Source: Gammaproteobacteria bacterium
GTDB lineage: Bacteria > Pseudomonadota > Gammaproteobacteria > Steroidobacterales > Rariloculaceae
NCBI GenBank assembly: GCA_036381015.1
Contig: DASVDR010000041.1
Location: forward strand, 1-64,000
DNA length: 64,000 nt
Reading direction: 5' to 3'
Of this stretch, positions 23,229 through 31,988 are shown piece by piece. Every line of letters starts with the position of its first letter. The first letter of the stretch is position 1. A model generated the notes under the pieces. The model saw nothing but the letters and a program-made list of their open reading frames with translations. It had not been told where the DNA came from and did no database searches. A program made the translations under genes and the position numbers.

Positions 23229-25142
23229 GTGCGCCGCGCCGACGCGCGTTCCGCTTTCGCCGCGGCCGTCGCGGCCGCTTGGGTCGCGTTCGCCGTGCAC
23301 GGCACGGCCGCGGCGGCCGAGGAGCCCGACGACGCAGTGCGCGATCTCGTGTTCGGCGAGGTGCTGTTTCATTTTTACCGCGAGGACTATTTCGCCGCGT
23401 TGACGCGCCTGCTGGCCGCCCGCGCCCGCGGCGAGCTGCCTGCGAACGACGCCGAGTCGGAGCTCTTGCTCGGCGGGCTCTGGCTCTCGTACGGGCAACA
23501 CCGCCTCGCGGGCGAGATCTTCGAGCGCGTGCTCGCGGCGCACGAGGACCCGGCCGTTCACGATCGTGCGTGGTTCTTCCTCGCGAAGATCTGGCGCCAG
23601 CGCGGCTATCTCGCCGAGGCCGAAGCGGCGCTTGCGCGAATCGGCGGCAATCTGCCGCCCGAGCTCGAGCCCGCGCGGCGCCTGCTCGAAGCGCAGGTGC
23701 TGATGGATCAAGGGCGGTTCGATGACGCGGAAGCCGTGCTCGAGGCCTGGGAGGAGCCGACCGAGGAGTGGGTCGGCTATGCGCGCTACAACCTCGGCGT
23801 TGCGCTCGTGCGGCTCGGCCGGATCGACGAGGGCGCGGTGATGCTCGAGCGCGTCGGAGCGGCGGAGCTCGACGAGACGGCGAACGAGGAACGGCGAGCT
23901 TTGCGCGACAAGGCGAACGTCGCGCTCGGCTATGCGTGGCTGCAAGCCGGCAGGCCCGCGTTCGCGAAACCCACTTTGCAGCGTGTGCGGCTCGACGGTC
24001 CGTTCTCGAGCAAGGCGCTGCTCGGCGTCGGGTGGGCGGACGCCGAGCTCGCGGATTACCGGAGCGCGCTCGTGCCGTGGCTCGAGCTGAAGGACCGCAA
24101 CGTGCTCGACGCCGCCGTGCAGGAGTCGCTGCTCGCCGTGCCGTATGCGTTCGCCGAGCTCGGCGCCGATGCGCAGGCCGCGGATCAATATCTCGACGCC
24201 GTCGCGGTCCTCGACGAGGAAATCGGGCGCATCGACCGCTCCATCGAGGCGCTGCGCGGCGGCGGCCCGATCGACGCGTTGCTCGCGCAGCCGGGAGACG
24301 AGGCGAGCGGCTGGTACTGGCGTCTCGAGCGCGTGCCGGACACCGTCGAGAGCCGCTATCTCTACGAGCTTCTGTCGACGCACCGTTTTCAGGAGGCGCT
24401 GAAGAGCTACCGCGACTTGAAGCTGCTCGTCCGCAACCTCGACGAGTGGTCGGCGAGCGTTGCGGCGTTCGACGACATTCTCGATACGCGCCAGCGCGCG
24501 TACGAGCAGCGCCTGCCGGCCATCAATCGCAGCCTCGAGGAGATCGACCTCGAGCGGATGACGACGCGCCGCGTGCAGCTCGAGTCGCGCCTCACGATCA
24601 TCGAGCGGACGCACGACGCCGTCGCGCTCGGCTCCCCCGATCAGCAGCGGCTGTGGCGGGAGCTGAACGCGCTCGAGCCCCGGCTTGCGCTTCTCGGCCG
24701 CGACGCGGAGGCGGATGCGCTGCGTGTGAAGCAGCGCTTCCTGAAGGGCGTGCTGCAATGGGAGCTCGAACGGGACTACAAGGCGCGGCTGTGGGAGGAG
24801 AAGGCCGCTCTCCAGAAGCTCGACCTCGCGCTGAAGGAGGCGCAGGCGCGGCGCTACCGCGTGACGACCGCACGCGACGCGTGGCCTGAACGGTTCACGG
24901 CGTTGACCGAGCGCGTGGCCGCGCTCGAGCCGCGGCTCAGCCGGCTGCAAGACTCCGCACGCGCCGCGCTCGAGCGCGAGCGCCGCCTTCTCGAGTCGAT
25001 GGCGATCGAGGAGCTCGAGGCGCGGCGCGAGCGACTCTCGACCTATCGACTCCAGGCGCGCTTCTCGCTCGCGGCGCTCTACGACCGGGCAGCGGCGCGC
25101 GCGGCCCCGCCGACGGCCGAGGCCGCCGGGGAGGGGTCGTGA
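23229..25142 (+). CDS. Periplasmic TPR/coiled-coil protein, envelope locus gene 3
   Basis: The 637-residue protein has a GTG start at 23229 and a signal peptide (about 1-29). Residues about 35-330 hold tetratricopeptide-like helical pairs, for example YGQHRLAGEIFERVL, RFDDAEAVLEAWEE and YARYNLGVALVRLGRIDEGA. Residues about 420-620 are long charged helices likely to form coiled coils. The sequence recalls TPR components of Glt-like gliding or adhesion machineries, but I would not equate it with a named Myxococcus protein. Its TGA overlaps the next GTG as GTGA. There is no catalytic motif; it is probably a scaffold. Confidence 0.78.
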   Translation: MRRADARSAFAAAVAAAWVAFAVHGTAAAAEEPDDAVRDLVFGEVLFHFYREDYFAALTRLLAARARGELPANDAESELLLGGLWLSYGQHRLAGEIFERVLAAHEDPAVHDRAWFFLAKIWRQRGYLAEAEAALARIGGNLPPELEPARRLLEAQVLMDQGRFDDAEAVLEAWEEPTEEWVGYARYNLGVALVRLGRIDEGAVMLERVGAAELDETANEERRALRDKANVALGYAWLQAGRPAFAKPTLQRVRLDGPFSSKALLGVGWADAELADYRSALVPWLELKDRNVLDAAVQESLLAVPYAFAELGADAQAADQYLDAVAVLDEEIGRIDRSIEALRGGGPIDALLAQPGDEASGWYWRLERVPDTVESRYLYELLSTHRFQEALKSYRDLKLLVRNLDEWSASVAAFDDILDTRQRAYEQRLPAINRSLEEIDLERMTTRRVQLESRLTIIERTHDAVALGSPDQQRLWRELNALEPRLALLGRDAEADALRVKQRFLKGVLQWELERDYKARLWEEKAALQKLDLALKEAQARRYRVTTARDAWPERFTALTERVAALEPRLSRLQDSARAALERERRLLESMAIEELEARRERLSTYRLQARFSLAALYDRAAARAAPPTAEAAGEGS

Positions 25143-27943
25143 GCGGGGGACCGATTCTCGCGCTCGCGGCGCTCGCGGCCATCTGGCCGTTCAATCGCGA
25201 TCGCGGCGACGAGGCGACGGGCACGATCAAGGATCTCGAGTCGCGCGTCGTCGAGGTCGATACGGAGACCGAGATCGACGCCGGCGAGCGGAAGGCGATC
25301 GAAAGCTATCGCGCGTTTCTCGAGCTCGCCTCCGAGGATCCGCTGCTCCGCGCCGAGGCCATGCGCCGGCTCGCGGATCTCGAGATCGAGACGGCGGAAG
25401 CGGAGCAGGCGGGGCGCGACCTCGACGCGATCGGCGCCGCTCTCGCGGACAGCATCGAGCTTTATCGCCGCCTGCTCGAGAGCTACCCGAGCTATGCGAA
25501 GAACGATCTCGTGCTGTATCAGCTCGCGCGTGCATACGAGGCGCGCGGAGACATCGAGCGCTCCCTCGCAACGCTCGATCGGCTCGTCACCGAGTATCCG
25601 CGGACGCCGCACCTGCACGAGGCGAACTTCCGCCGCGGGGAGGCGCTGTTCGTCGCGGAGCGCTACGCGGAGGCCGAGGAGGCCTACCGCCGCGTGCTCG
25701 ACGCCGGTCCGGGCACGGCGTTCTACGAGCAATCGCTCTACAAGCACGGCTGGTCGTTGTTCAAGCAGCTGCGCTACGAAGAAGCGCTCGACTCGTTCTT
25801 CGCGCTGCTCGACCGCGAGCTCGCCGTGACCGACGGCGGGGATCCCGCTCTCGTGTATCAGCGGATGGGGCGCGCGGAGCAGGAGCTCGTCACGGACAGC
25901 TTGCGCGTCGTATCGATCAGCTTCTCCTACCTCGACGGTCCCGCGTCGATCGCGCGCTACCTCGACATACACGGCACGCGGCCTTACGCCTACATCGTCT
26001 ACAAGAGCCTCGGCGACCTGTATCTCGAGCAGGAGCGATTCCAGGACGCGGCGGCGGCCTACCGCGCGTTCCCGGACATGGATCCGTGGCACGAGAAGGC
26101 GCCGCTGCTCCAGGCGGAGGTCGAGGAAGCGTTCGAGCGCGGCGGCTTCCCCGATCTCGTGCTGGACGCGAAGCGGGCGTTCGTCGAGCGCTACGGTCCC
26201 GCGAGCCCGTACTGGCAGCGCTACTCGCTCGAGGAGCAGCCGGACGTCGCCGCTCGGCTCGAGGGCGATCTGACGGATCTCGCCGCGTACCATCATGCCG
26301 AGGCGCAACGCACGGGCGCGCCGGAGGAGTATGCCGAGGCCGCCCGCTGGTATCGGACCTACCTCGCGTCCTTCCCGTCCGCGGAGCAGGCGCCCGAGAT
26401 GAACTTCCTGCTCGCGGAGGTCCTGTTCGAGAGCGGCTCGTATCGCGACGCCGCCATCGAGTACGAGCGCACGGCGTATGCCTATCCCTACCACGAGCAA
26501 AGCGCCGAGGCGGGCTATGCGGCGCTGCTCGCCTACGGCCGCCACGAGGAGACGCTCGACGGGACGGCGCGCGCCGAGTGGCATCGGCGCGGCATCGACA
26601 GCGCCCTTCGATTCGCGTCGACGTATCCGGCGGACGCACGCGCGCCCGCCGTCGAGACGGATGCGGCCGAGCGGCTGTTCGAGCTGGGCGAGCTCGCGGC
26701 CGCGCGCGACGTCGCGCAGCGCGTGCTGGCCCGCGAGCCGGCCGCCGATCCCGGGCTCCAACGCGTCGCGTGGACCGTGGTCGCGCACTCGGAATTCGAT
26801 CTCGGCGCGTACGACGCGGCCGAGGCCGCTTACCTGCGGCTCGCGGCGTTCGTGCCGCCCGACGATCCCGAGCACGACGCGCTCGTCGAGCGGATCGCGT
26901 CGTCGATCTACAAGCAGGGCGAGCAGGCGCAGGCGCGCGGCGACGATCGCGCGGCCGTCGAGCATTTTCTCCGCGTCGGCACGGCCGCGCCGGGCTCGTC
27001 GATCCGCGCGACGGCGGAGTACGACGCCGCGGCGGCGCTGATCCGCCTCGAGGACTGGCCGCGCGCCGCCGCCGTGCTCGAAGGTTTCAGGCAGCGCTTT
27101 CCCGAGCACGAGCTCGCGGCGGACGTGACCGCGAAGCTTGCGGTCGCGTATGTCGAGACGGGGGACCTCGCGCGCGCGGCCGCCGAGTTCGAGCGCGTCG
27201 CGGAAGCGGACGGCGACACGGCCGTGAAGCGCGAAGCGTTGTGGCGCGCGGCCGATCTCTACATGCAGAGCGATCTCGACACGCAGGCCGCGGCCGCGCT
27301 CGAGCGCTACGTCGAGCAGTATCCTCGCCCGGCGCCGGTCGCGATCGAGGCCCGCCGCCGCCTCGCCGACCTCGCGATCGAGCACGACGACTACACGGCG
27401 CAGATGCGCTGGCTCGCTGCGATCGTCGAGGCCGACGCCGCTGCGGGGGACGAGCGGACCGACCGCACGCGGCTCCTCGCCGCGCGCGCCCAGCTCGAGC
27501 TCGCGGCGCCGCTCCGCAACGCGTTCCGCGCCGTGCGCCTGGTCGCTCCGCTCGAGGAGAGCCTGGCCGTGAAGCGCGAGCGCATGGAGGCGGCCCTCGC
27601 GGCATACACGAAGGCGGTGGACTACGGCATTGCCGACGTGACGACCGCGGCGACGTACGAGATCGCCGAGCTCTACCACACGCTCGGCCGTGACCTGATC
27701 GAGTCGGAGCGCCCCGCGGATCTCGACGCGCTCGCGCTCGAGCAGTACGAGATTCTTCTCGAGGAGCAGGCGTTCCCGTTCGAAGAACGGGCCATCGAGG
27801 TGCACGAGGTCAACACGGCGCGCGCGGCGGACGGCGTATACGACGAATGGGTGCGCAAGAGCTTCGAGGCTCTCGCAACGCTCGTGCCCGTGCGGTACGC
27901 GAAGCACGAGATCGGAGAGACCATTGTCGCCACGCTGCGCTGA
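25139..27943 (+). CDS. Large TPR-repeat protein, envelope locus gene 4
   Basis: This 934-residue protein is made almost wholly of TPR-like helical pairs (for example ERYAEAEEAYRRVLDAG, SGSYRDAAIEYERTAYAYP, LGAYDAAEAAYLRLAAF, ARAAAEFERVAEADGD), spaced as in BamD/YbgF-type repeats. Only a short hydrophobic N-terminus (about 5-17) could act as a signal or anchor. There is no catalytic site. It starts in a GTGA overlap with the previous gene and is itself overlapped by the next frame. It is probably a large periplasmic scaffold linking inner-membrane motor and outer-membrane parts. Confidence 0.8.
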   Translation: MSGGPILALAALAAIWPFNRDRGDEATGTIKDLESRVVEVDTETEIDAGERKAIESYRAFLELASEDPLLRAEAMRRLADLEIETAEAEQAGRDLDAIGAALADSIELYRRLLESYPSYAKNDLVLYQLARAYEARGDIERSLATLDRLVTEYPRTPHLHEANFRRGEALFVAERYAEAEEAYRRVLDAGPGTAFYEQSLYKHGWSLFKQLRYEEALDSFFALLDRELAVTDGGDPALVYQRMGRAEQELVTDSLRVVSISFSYLDGPASIARYLDIHGTRPYAYIVYKSLGDLYLEQERFQDAAAAYRAFPDMDPWHEKAPLLQAEVEEAFERGGFPDLVLDAKRAFVERYGPASPYWQRYSLEEQPDVAARLEGDLTDLAAYHHAEAQRTGAPEEYAEAARWYRTYLASFPSAEQAPEMNFLLAEVLFESGSYRDAAIEYERTAYAYPYHEQSAEAGYAALLAYGRHEETLDGTARAEWHRRGIDSALRFASTYPADARAPAVETDAAERLFELGELAAARDVAQRVLAREPAADPGLQRVAWTVVAHSEFDLGAYDAAEAAYLRLAAFVPPDDPEHDALVERIASSIYKQGEQAQARGDDRAAVEHFLRVGTAAPGSSIRATAEYDAAAALIRLEDWPRAAAVLEGFRQRFPEHELAADVTAKLAVAYVETGDLARAAAEFERVAEADGDTAVKREALWRAADLYMQSDLDTQAAAALERYVEQYPRPAPVAIEARRRLADLAIEHDDYTAQMRWLAAIVEADAAAGDERTDRTRLLAARAQLELAAPLRNAFRAVRLVAPLEESLAVKRERMEAALAAYTKAVDYGIADVTTAATYEIAELYHTLGRDLIESERPADLDALALEQYEILLEEQAFPFEERAIEVHEVNTARAADGVYDEWVRKSFEALATLVPVRYAKHEIGETIVATLR

Positions 27944-28604
27944 GCTCGTCGTGCATCGATGCGCGCCCTGGATCGGCGTGCTGGCCGCGCTGCTCCTCGC
28001 AGGCTGCGGCGCGTCCGCGCCGACGCGCCCGGACGAGGCCGGAGCTCCGGCGCCCGCCGAGAGCGTACCGGGCGCCGCACCGGAAGACGTGCCGGAAGCG
28101 GCGGTCCGGTCGCACGAGCTCGCGATCGCGGCGATGCGCCGAGGCGACTTCACGGAGGCCGAGCTCGAGCTCGAGCAGCTGATGCTCGCGTATCCGCAGC
28201 TGCCGGGGCCGTACGTGAACGCCGCGATCGTCTATCGGCGCGACGGCCGCGACGCGGATGCGCTCGCGGCGATCGAGCGCGCGCTCGAGATCGATCCGGG
28301 ACACCCGGAGGCGAACAATCAGCTCGGCATCCTGCTGCGCGAGTGCGGCGATTTCGCGGGCGCCGAGCAGGCCTATCGCCGCGCGCTCGAGACCCGGCCC
28401 GACTATCCGCTCGCGCTCTACAACCTCGGCGTGCTGCTCGATCTCTATCTGCGCCGCCCGGCCGAGGCGCTCGCGCTCTACGAGCGATACCAGGCGGTCA
28501 GGCCGCAGCCGGACGAGACCGTGGCGCTTTGGATCATCGATTTGCGTCGACGCGTCGAGGCGGAGGATGCCGCGGCGCGCGTCGCGAAGGAGGAGGGCGG
28601 ATGA
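27924..28604 (+). CDS. TPR lipoprotein, envelope locus gene 5
   Basis: The 226-residue protein has a lipobox LLLAGC at about 23-28, so it should be lipidated and membrane-anchored. Three TPR units follow (GDFTEAELELEQLMLAYP, RDADALAAIERALEIDPGHPEA, GDFAGAEQAYRRALETRPDYPLALYNLG). I placed the start at TTG 27924 because GGAGAG precedes it; GTG at 27951 is an alternative with a shorter signal. It overlaps gene 4 by 20 bp (none if GTG 27951 is used) and gene 6 by ATGA. The lipoprotein TPR type resembles PilF/GltE-like outer-membrane partners. Confidence 0.8.
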   Translation: MSPRCAELVVHRCAPWIGVLAALLLAGCGASAPTRPDEAGAPAPAESVPGAAPEDVPEAAVRSHELAIAAMRRGDFTEAELELEQLMLAYPQLPGPYVNAAIVYRRDGRDADALAAIERALEIDPGHPEANNQLGILLRECGDFAGAEQAYRRALETRPDYPLALYNLGVLLDLYLRRPAEALALYERYQAVRPQPDETVALWIIDLRRRVEAEDAAARVAKEEGG

Positions 28605-29134
28605 CGCGAACGCCGGCTCTGCTGCTGCTTGCCGCGCTGCTCGCCGCGCCGGAAATTTCCCGCACGCAGGACGCCGACGCGCGCCGCGCCGAGCGCGACG
28701 CCGTGGCCGAGCTCGAGCCCGCGGTCGACGTGAGCGGATCGCCGCCGCCGGCGCCCGCGCCGGCTTCCGCGGCAGCGGGCGAGAGCGTGGGCCTCGAGCC
28801 CGCGATCGACGTGGGCGAACCGCCCCCGCCGGCGCCCGAATCGGCCCGCGCCGCGGCCGCCGCCGGCGCAGGTCGCGCGTCGGCGTACGACACCCTCGAT
28901 CTGGGAACCACGTCAATCACGGGTAATCGCGAATTGCCTAAGGTGCTCTACATCGTGCCCTGGAAGCGGTCCGATCTGGGCGATCTCGTCGGCAGGCCCG
29001 TGAACAGCTTGCTCGACGAGGTGCTCGCGCCGGTCGATCCCGAGGTGTTCGAGCGGCATCTCGACTATTACCAAGCGCTTTACGGACAAGGCGCCCGGGC
29101 TGCGACCGGGGATGCGAAATCCGAGGAGGAGTGA
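28601..29134 (+). CDS. Small exported protein with internal repeat, envelope locus gene 6
   Basis: The 177-residue protein has a signal peptide (about 1-20). An imperfect duplication beginning LEPAVDV...PPPAP and LEPAIDV...PPPAP follows. The C-terminal part (about 104-165), with TSITGNRELPKVLYIVPWK and PVNSLLDEVLAPVDPEVFE, looks like the conserved portion. I do not recognise a Pfam family. The start overlaps gene 5 (ATGA), and the stop is 5 bp before the likely ExbB ATG. The conserved C-terminus and tight coupling argue for a structural role in the motor complex. Confidence 0.72.
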   Translation: MTRTPALLLLAALLAAPEISRTQDADARRAERDAVAELEPAVDVSGSPPPAPAPASAAAGESVGLEPAIDVGEPPPPAPESARAAAAAGAGRASAYDTLDLGTTSITGNRELPKVLYIVPWKRSDLGDLVGRPVNSLLDEVLAPVDPEVFERHLDYYQALYGQGARAATGDAKSEEE

Positions 29135-29139
29135 TTCGA

Positions 29140-29805
29140 ATGGATAGCTATTCCGCCATCGTGGAGTTCTTTCAGGACGGCGGCGTGTTCATGTATCCGA
29201 TCGTGCTCGTGTTCGCACTCGGCCTCGCGATTGCGATCGAGCGCTGGGTCTATCTCACGATGGCCACGGCCAGCAACAAGGCGATCTGGAACAAGGTCGC
29301 GCCGTACCTGAAGGCGGGCAACATCACGGGCGCGATGCAGGTCACGAGCAAATCGAAGGCCGCGATCGCGCAGATCATGACCTACGGGCTGAACCGCGTG
29401 CGCTCGGCTCGCCGCCGCGAGGACGTCGAGCAGGCGATGGAGGAGAGCTTGATGGAGGTCATGCCGCGGCTCGAGAAGCGCACGCACTACCTCGCGACGT
29501 TCGCGAACATCGCGACCTTGCTCGGTCTGCTCGGCACGATCATCGGCTTGATCCAAGCGTTCACGGCCGTGTCCAACGCAAATCCGGCCGAGAAGGCGGA
29601 TCTTCTATCGTCCAGCATCTCGGTCGCGATGAACACCACCGCCTTCGGCCTGATCGTCGCGATCCCTCTCCTGCTCGTCCATGCGCTCCTGCAGACGAAG
29701 ACGACGGAGATCATCGACAGCCTAGAGATGGCGTCGGTGAAATTCCTGAACTCGGTGATGGAGCGCGCGACCGCCGATCCGAGGACTGCGGGGAACGCGG
29801 GCTGA
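29140..29805 (+). CDS. MotA/TolQ/ExbB-type proton channel protein, envelope locus gene 7
   Basis: This 221-residue inner-membrane protein has three predicted helices at about 17-37, 113-138 and 160-183. The family region is ATFANIATLLGLLGTIIGLIQAF...SISVAMNTTAFGLIVAIPLL. TolQ/ExbB/AglR proteins form the stator pentamer around ExbD-type dimers and use the proton gradient. I chose ATG 29140 because GAGGAGG lies about 10 nt before it; GTG 29131, inside the overlap with gene 6, is the alternative. The two downstream ExbD-like genes complete a TolQRR-like motor. Confidence 0.9.
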   Translation: MDSYSAIVEFFQDGGVFMYPIVLVFALGLAIAIERWVYLTMATASNKAIWNKVAPYLKAGNITGAMQVTSKSKAAIAQIMTYGLNRVRSARRREDVEQAMEESLMEVMPRLEKRTHYLATFANIATLLGLLGTIIGLIQAFTAVSNANPAEKADLLSSSISVAMNTTAFGLIVAIPLLLVHALLQTKTTEIIDSLEMASVKFLNSVMERATADPRTAGNAG

Positions 29806-29808
29806 GCC

Positions 29809-30321
29809 ATGCGCCGCCGCCGCTCGCGAAAGGAGCGCCACGAGGCGTCCGAGGACATGAACATCACCGCGTTCATGAACCTGATGGTCGTTCTCGTGCC
29901 GTTCCTGCTGATCACGGCGGTGTTCTCGCGTCTCGCGATCCTCGAGCTCAACCTGCCGACGTCGCAGGCGAACGCGAGCGAGCAGCAGGCGCCCGAGTTT
30001 CAGCTCGAGGTGATCGTGCGCGAGTCGGCGATCGAGGTCGGCGACCGCACCGCGGGGCTCCTGCGGCGCTTCGAGAGCGGCGCCGACGGTCACGACCTCG
30101 ACGGGCTGTCCCGGTATCTCGCGGAGGTGAAGCGGCAATTCCCCGCCAAGCTCGACGCCACGCTGCTGCTCGAGCCGGACATCCCGTACGAGCTGATCGT
30201 CGACGTGATGGATCGTCTGCGGGTCGCCGGGCCGGGCGACGCGGGCGCGGGCCTGCCGGCCGGGACGGAGCTTTTCCCCGAGATTGCGATCGGCGACGCA
30301 CCGGCCGCGAGGCCGCGATAA
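29809..30321 (+). CDS. ExbD/TolR-like protein lacking the membrane aspartate, envelope locus gene 8
   Basis: The 170-residue protein has one transmembrane helix (about 19-40) and a periplasmic domain. Aligned to ExbD MNVTPFIDVMLVLL, the sequence here is MNITAFMNLMVVLV, so the proton-carrying Asp is Asn24. The periplasmic part contains LPTSQANASEQQAPEFQLEVIV and ends Pro/Ala-rich. Loss of the Asp should prevent proton transfer by this subunit, so it may be a structural partner of the second ExbD. It starts 3 bp after the ExbB stop. Confidence 0.87.
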   Translation: MRRRRSRKERHEASEDMNITAFMNLMVVLVPFLLITAVFSRLAILELNLPTSQANASEQQAPEFQLEVIVRESAIEVGDRTAGLLRRFESGADGHDLDGLSRYLAEVKRQFPAKLDATLLLEPDIPYELIVDVMDRLRVAGPGDAGAGLPAGTELFPEIAIGDAPAARPR

Positions 30322-30333
30322 GGGGCGCGGGCG

Positions 30334-30861
30334 ATGCGGTTCATGGGCCGAGCGGCGCGGATGGGGCGCCATCACAAGCGCCACAAGCGAGGCTACTCGC
30401 TGAACCTCGTCTCGATGATGGACATTTTCACGATCCTCGTGTTCTTCCTGCTCGTGAATTCGGGAGAGGTCGAGGTGCTGCCGAGCTCGCGCGACGTGCA
30501 ACTGCCCGAGTCGATCGCCGAAACGCCTGCGCGAGAGACGGTCGTCGTGCTCGTCACCGACGAGGCGGTGCTCGTGCAAGGGGAGCTGGTGGCGCGCGTC
30601 GCGGAGGTGATGGCGGACGACGCGCTCGTGATCCCGGCGCTCCGCGCCGCGCTCGAGAACCAGACGGCCCGCGTGCTGCGCCGCGACGCGAACGACGATC
30701 CGGCCGAGCGCGAGGTCACGATCATGGGCGACAAGGAGCTGCCGTACCGGCTCCTGAAGAAGATCATGGCCACGTGCACCGAAGCGGACTACGGCCGCCT
30801 GTCGCTCGCGGTGCTGCAGAAAGCGCCCGATGAGCGCGTCGCGGCGGCCGGGGACGCTTGA
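30334..30861 (+). CDS. ExbD/TolR-like protein with intact aspartate, envelope locus gene 9
   Basis: The 175-residue protein has a short basic N-terminus, one helix at about 23-42 (SLNLVSMMDIFTILVFFLL) and a periplasmic domain of about 130 residues. Asp30 occupies the position of the essential ExbD/TolR aspartate. The periplasmic part keeps the TIMGDKELPYRLLKKIMATC pattern of the family. It starts 12 bp after the Asn-type ExbD. Having two unlike ExbD genes after one ExbB parallels AglR-AglQ-AglS of Myxococcus. Confidence 0.9.
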   Translation: MRFMGRAARMGRHHKRHKRGYSLNLVSMMDIFTILVFFLLVNSGEVEVLPSSRDVQLPESIAETPARETVVVLVTDEAVLVQGELVARVAEVMADDALVIPALRAALENQTARVLRRDANDDPAEREVTIMGDKELPYRLLKKIMATCTEADYGRLSLAVLQKAPDERVAAAGDA

Positions 30862-30871
30862 GGCGAAGCCG

Positions 30872-31876
30872 ATGGCGCAGGCCGCGGTGCTCTATCGCGT
30901 CTACGATCTGCCGTGGGCGGCTTCGGACGAGCAGGAGGAGCGCTTCCGCAAGATCCTCCGGCGCACGCTCGGGATCGTCGTCGCGCTCGCGCTGCTGCTT
31001 TCGTTGCTGCCGGTTCCGGAACCCGACCCCGCCGCGATCGAGGAGATTCCGCCGCGCCTCGCGCGCCTCGTCATCGAGGAGCCGGAGCCGCCACCGCCGC
31101 CTCCGGTCGTGCAGGAACCGCCCCAGCAGTTGGAGCCGGCGCCTGAGCCCGAGCCCGTGGCCGAGGAGCCGGTGCCGGAGCCGGAGCCGGCGGAGCCTAC
31201 GCCCGAGGCCGTCGAGCCGACACCCGCGGAGCCGCCGGTCGACCGCACCGTGCAGGCGCGCGAGCGCGCGCGCGGCGCCGGGCTTCTGCCGTTCGCGTCG
31301 CAGCTCGCCGCGCTCCGCGACGAGGAGGTCCTCGACGCGCTCGGCGCGGCCGAGACCGAAACGGTTCGGCCGGGACCGGCCGGGGCCGGGTCGGCCGTTC
31401 CCGAGCGATCCCTGATCACGTCCCGCGCCGGGCGCGGCAGCGGCGGCATCGACACCGCCGCGCTCAGCCGCGATACGGGCGGCGGCGGTCTCGCCGGGCG
31501 GGCGACCACGGAGGTCGAAAGCCCGGTCGCGGGGCTCGCACCGGCCGGCGGCGGGCCCGTCGCGCGGGGCGATGCGAGCGATCGGCCGTCGCGCAGCCGC
31601 GAGGAGATCGAGCGCGTTTTCGATCAAAACAAAGGCGCGATCTACGCTTTGTACAATCGCGCGCTGCGGCAGAATCCCGCGCTGCAAGGCAAGCTCGTGC
31701 TGCGCTTGACGATCGCGCCCGACGGGCGCGTCACGTCCTGCGAGGTCGTCTCCTCCGAGCTCAACGATCCCGAGCTCGAACGGCGGCTCGTGCAGCGCGT
31801 CATGCTCTTTCAGTTCGAGCCGAAGGACGTCGCACCCGTCACGACGACGAAACCGATCGACTTCTTCCCGGCATAG
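30872..31876 (+). CDS. TonB-like/AgmX-PglI C-terminal domain protein, envelope locus gene 10
   Basis: This 334-residue protein has one transmembrane segment (about 33-48) and then a Pro/Glu-rich spacer (about 49-125) like TonB's periplasm-spanning arm. A Gly/Ser-rich linker follows. The C-terminal domain (about 242-334) runs REEIERVFDQNKGAIYALYNRALRQ to LVLRLTIAPDGRV and FQFEPKDVAP, the AgmX/PglI/TonB-C pattern. It should be the energy transducer coupling the ExbB/ExbD motor to periplasmic or outer-membrane partners. ATG 30872 follows GAGGCGA; an upstream in-frame ATG at 30830 would lie inside gene 9. Confidence 0.85.
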   Translation: MAQAAVLYRVYDLPWAASDEQEERFRKILRRTLGIVVALALLLSLLPVPEPDPAAIEEIPPRLARLVIEEPEPPPPPPVVQEPPQQLEPAPEPEPVAEEPVPEPEPAEPTPEAVEPTPAEPPVDRTVQARERARGAGLLPFASQLAALRDEEVLDALGAAETETVRPGPAGAGSAVPERSLITSRAGRGSGGIDTAALSRDTGGGGLAGRATTEVESPVAGLAPAGGGPVARGDASDRPSRSREEIERVFDQNKGAIYALYNRALRQNPALQGKLVLRLTIAPDGRVTSCEVVSSELNDPELERRLVQRVMLFQFEPKDVAPVTTTKPIDFFPA

Positions 31877-31988
31877 CGGACGATCGAGGTGAGCGTTGCC
31901 GCGGCCGTCCCGCTCGGCCGGGCTGCGGCGCCGTCGTTCCCCGGCACCGTCGGTACCCGCCGGGCGGTTCCTCCGCCATAATGGCCGA

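Noticed and set aside
25079-28153. 1024-residue minus-strand frame opposite the TPR genes
   Set aside because: Antisense shadow rich in Arg and Glu; TPR periodicity and gene coupling are on the plus strand.
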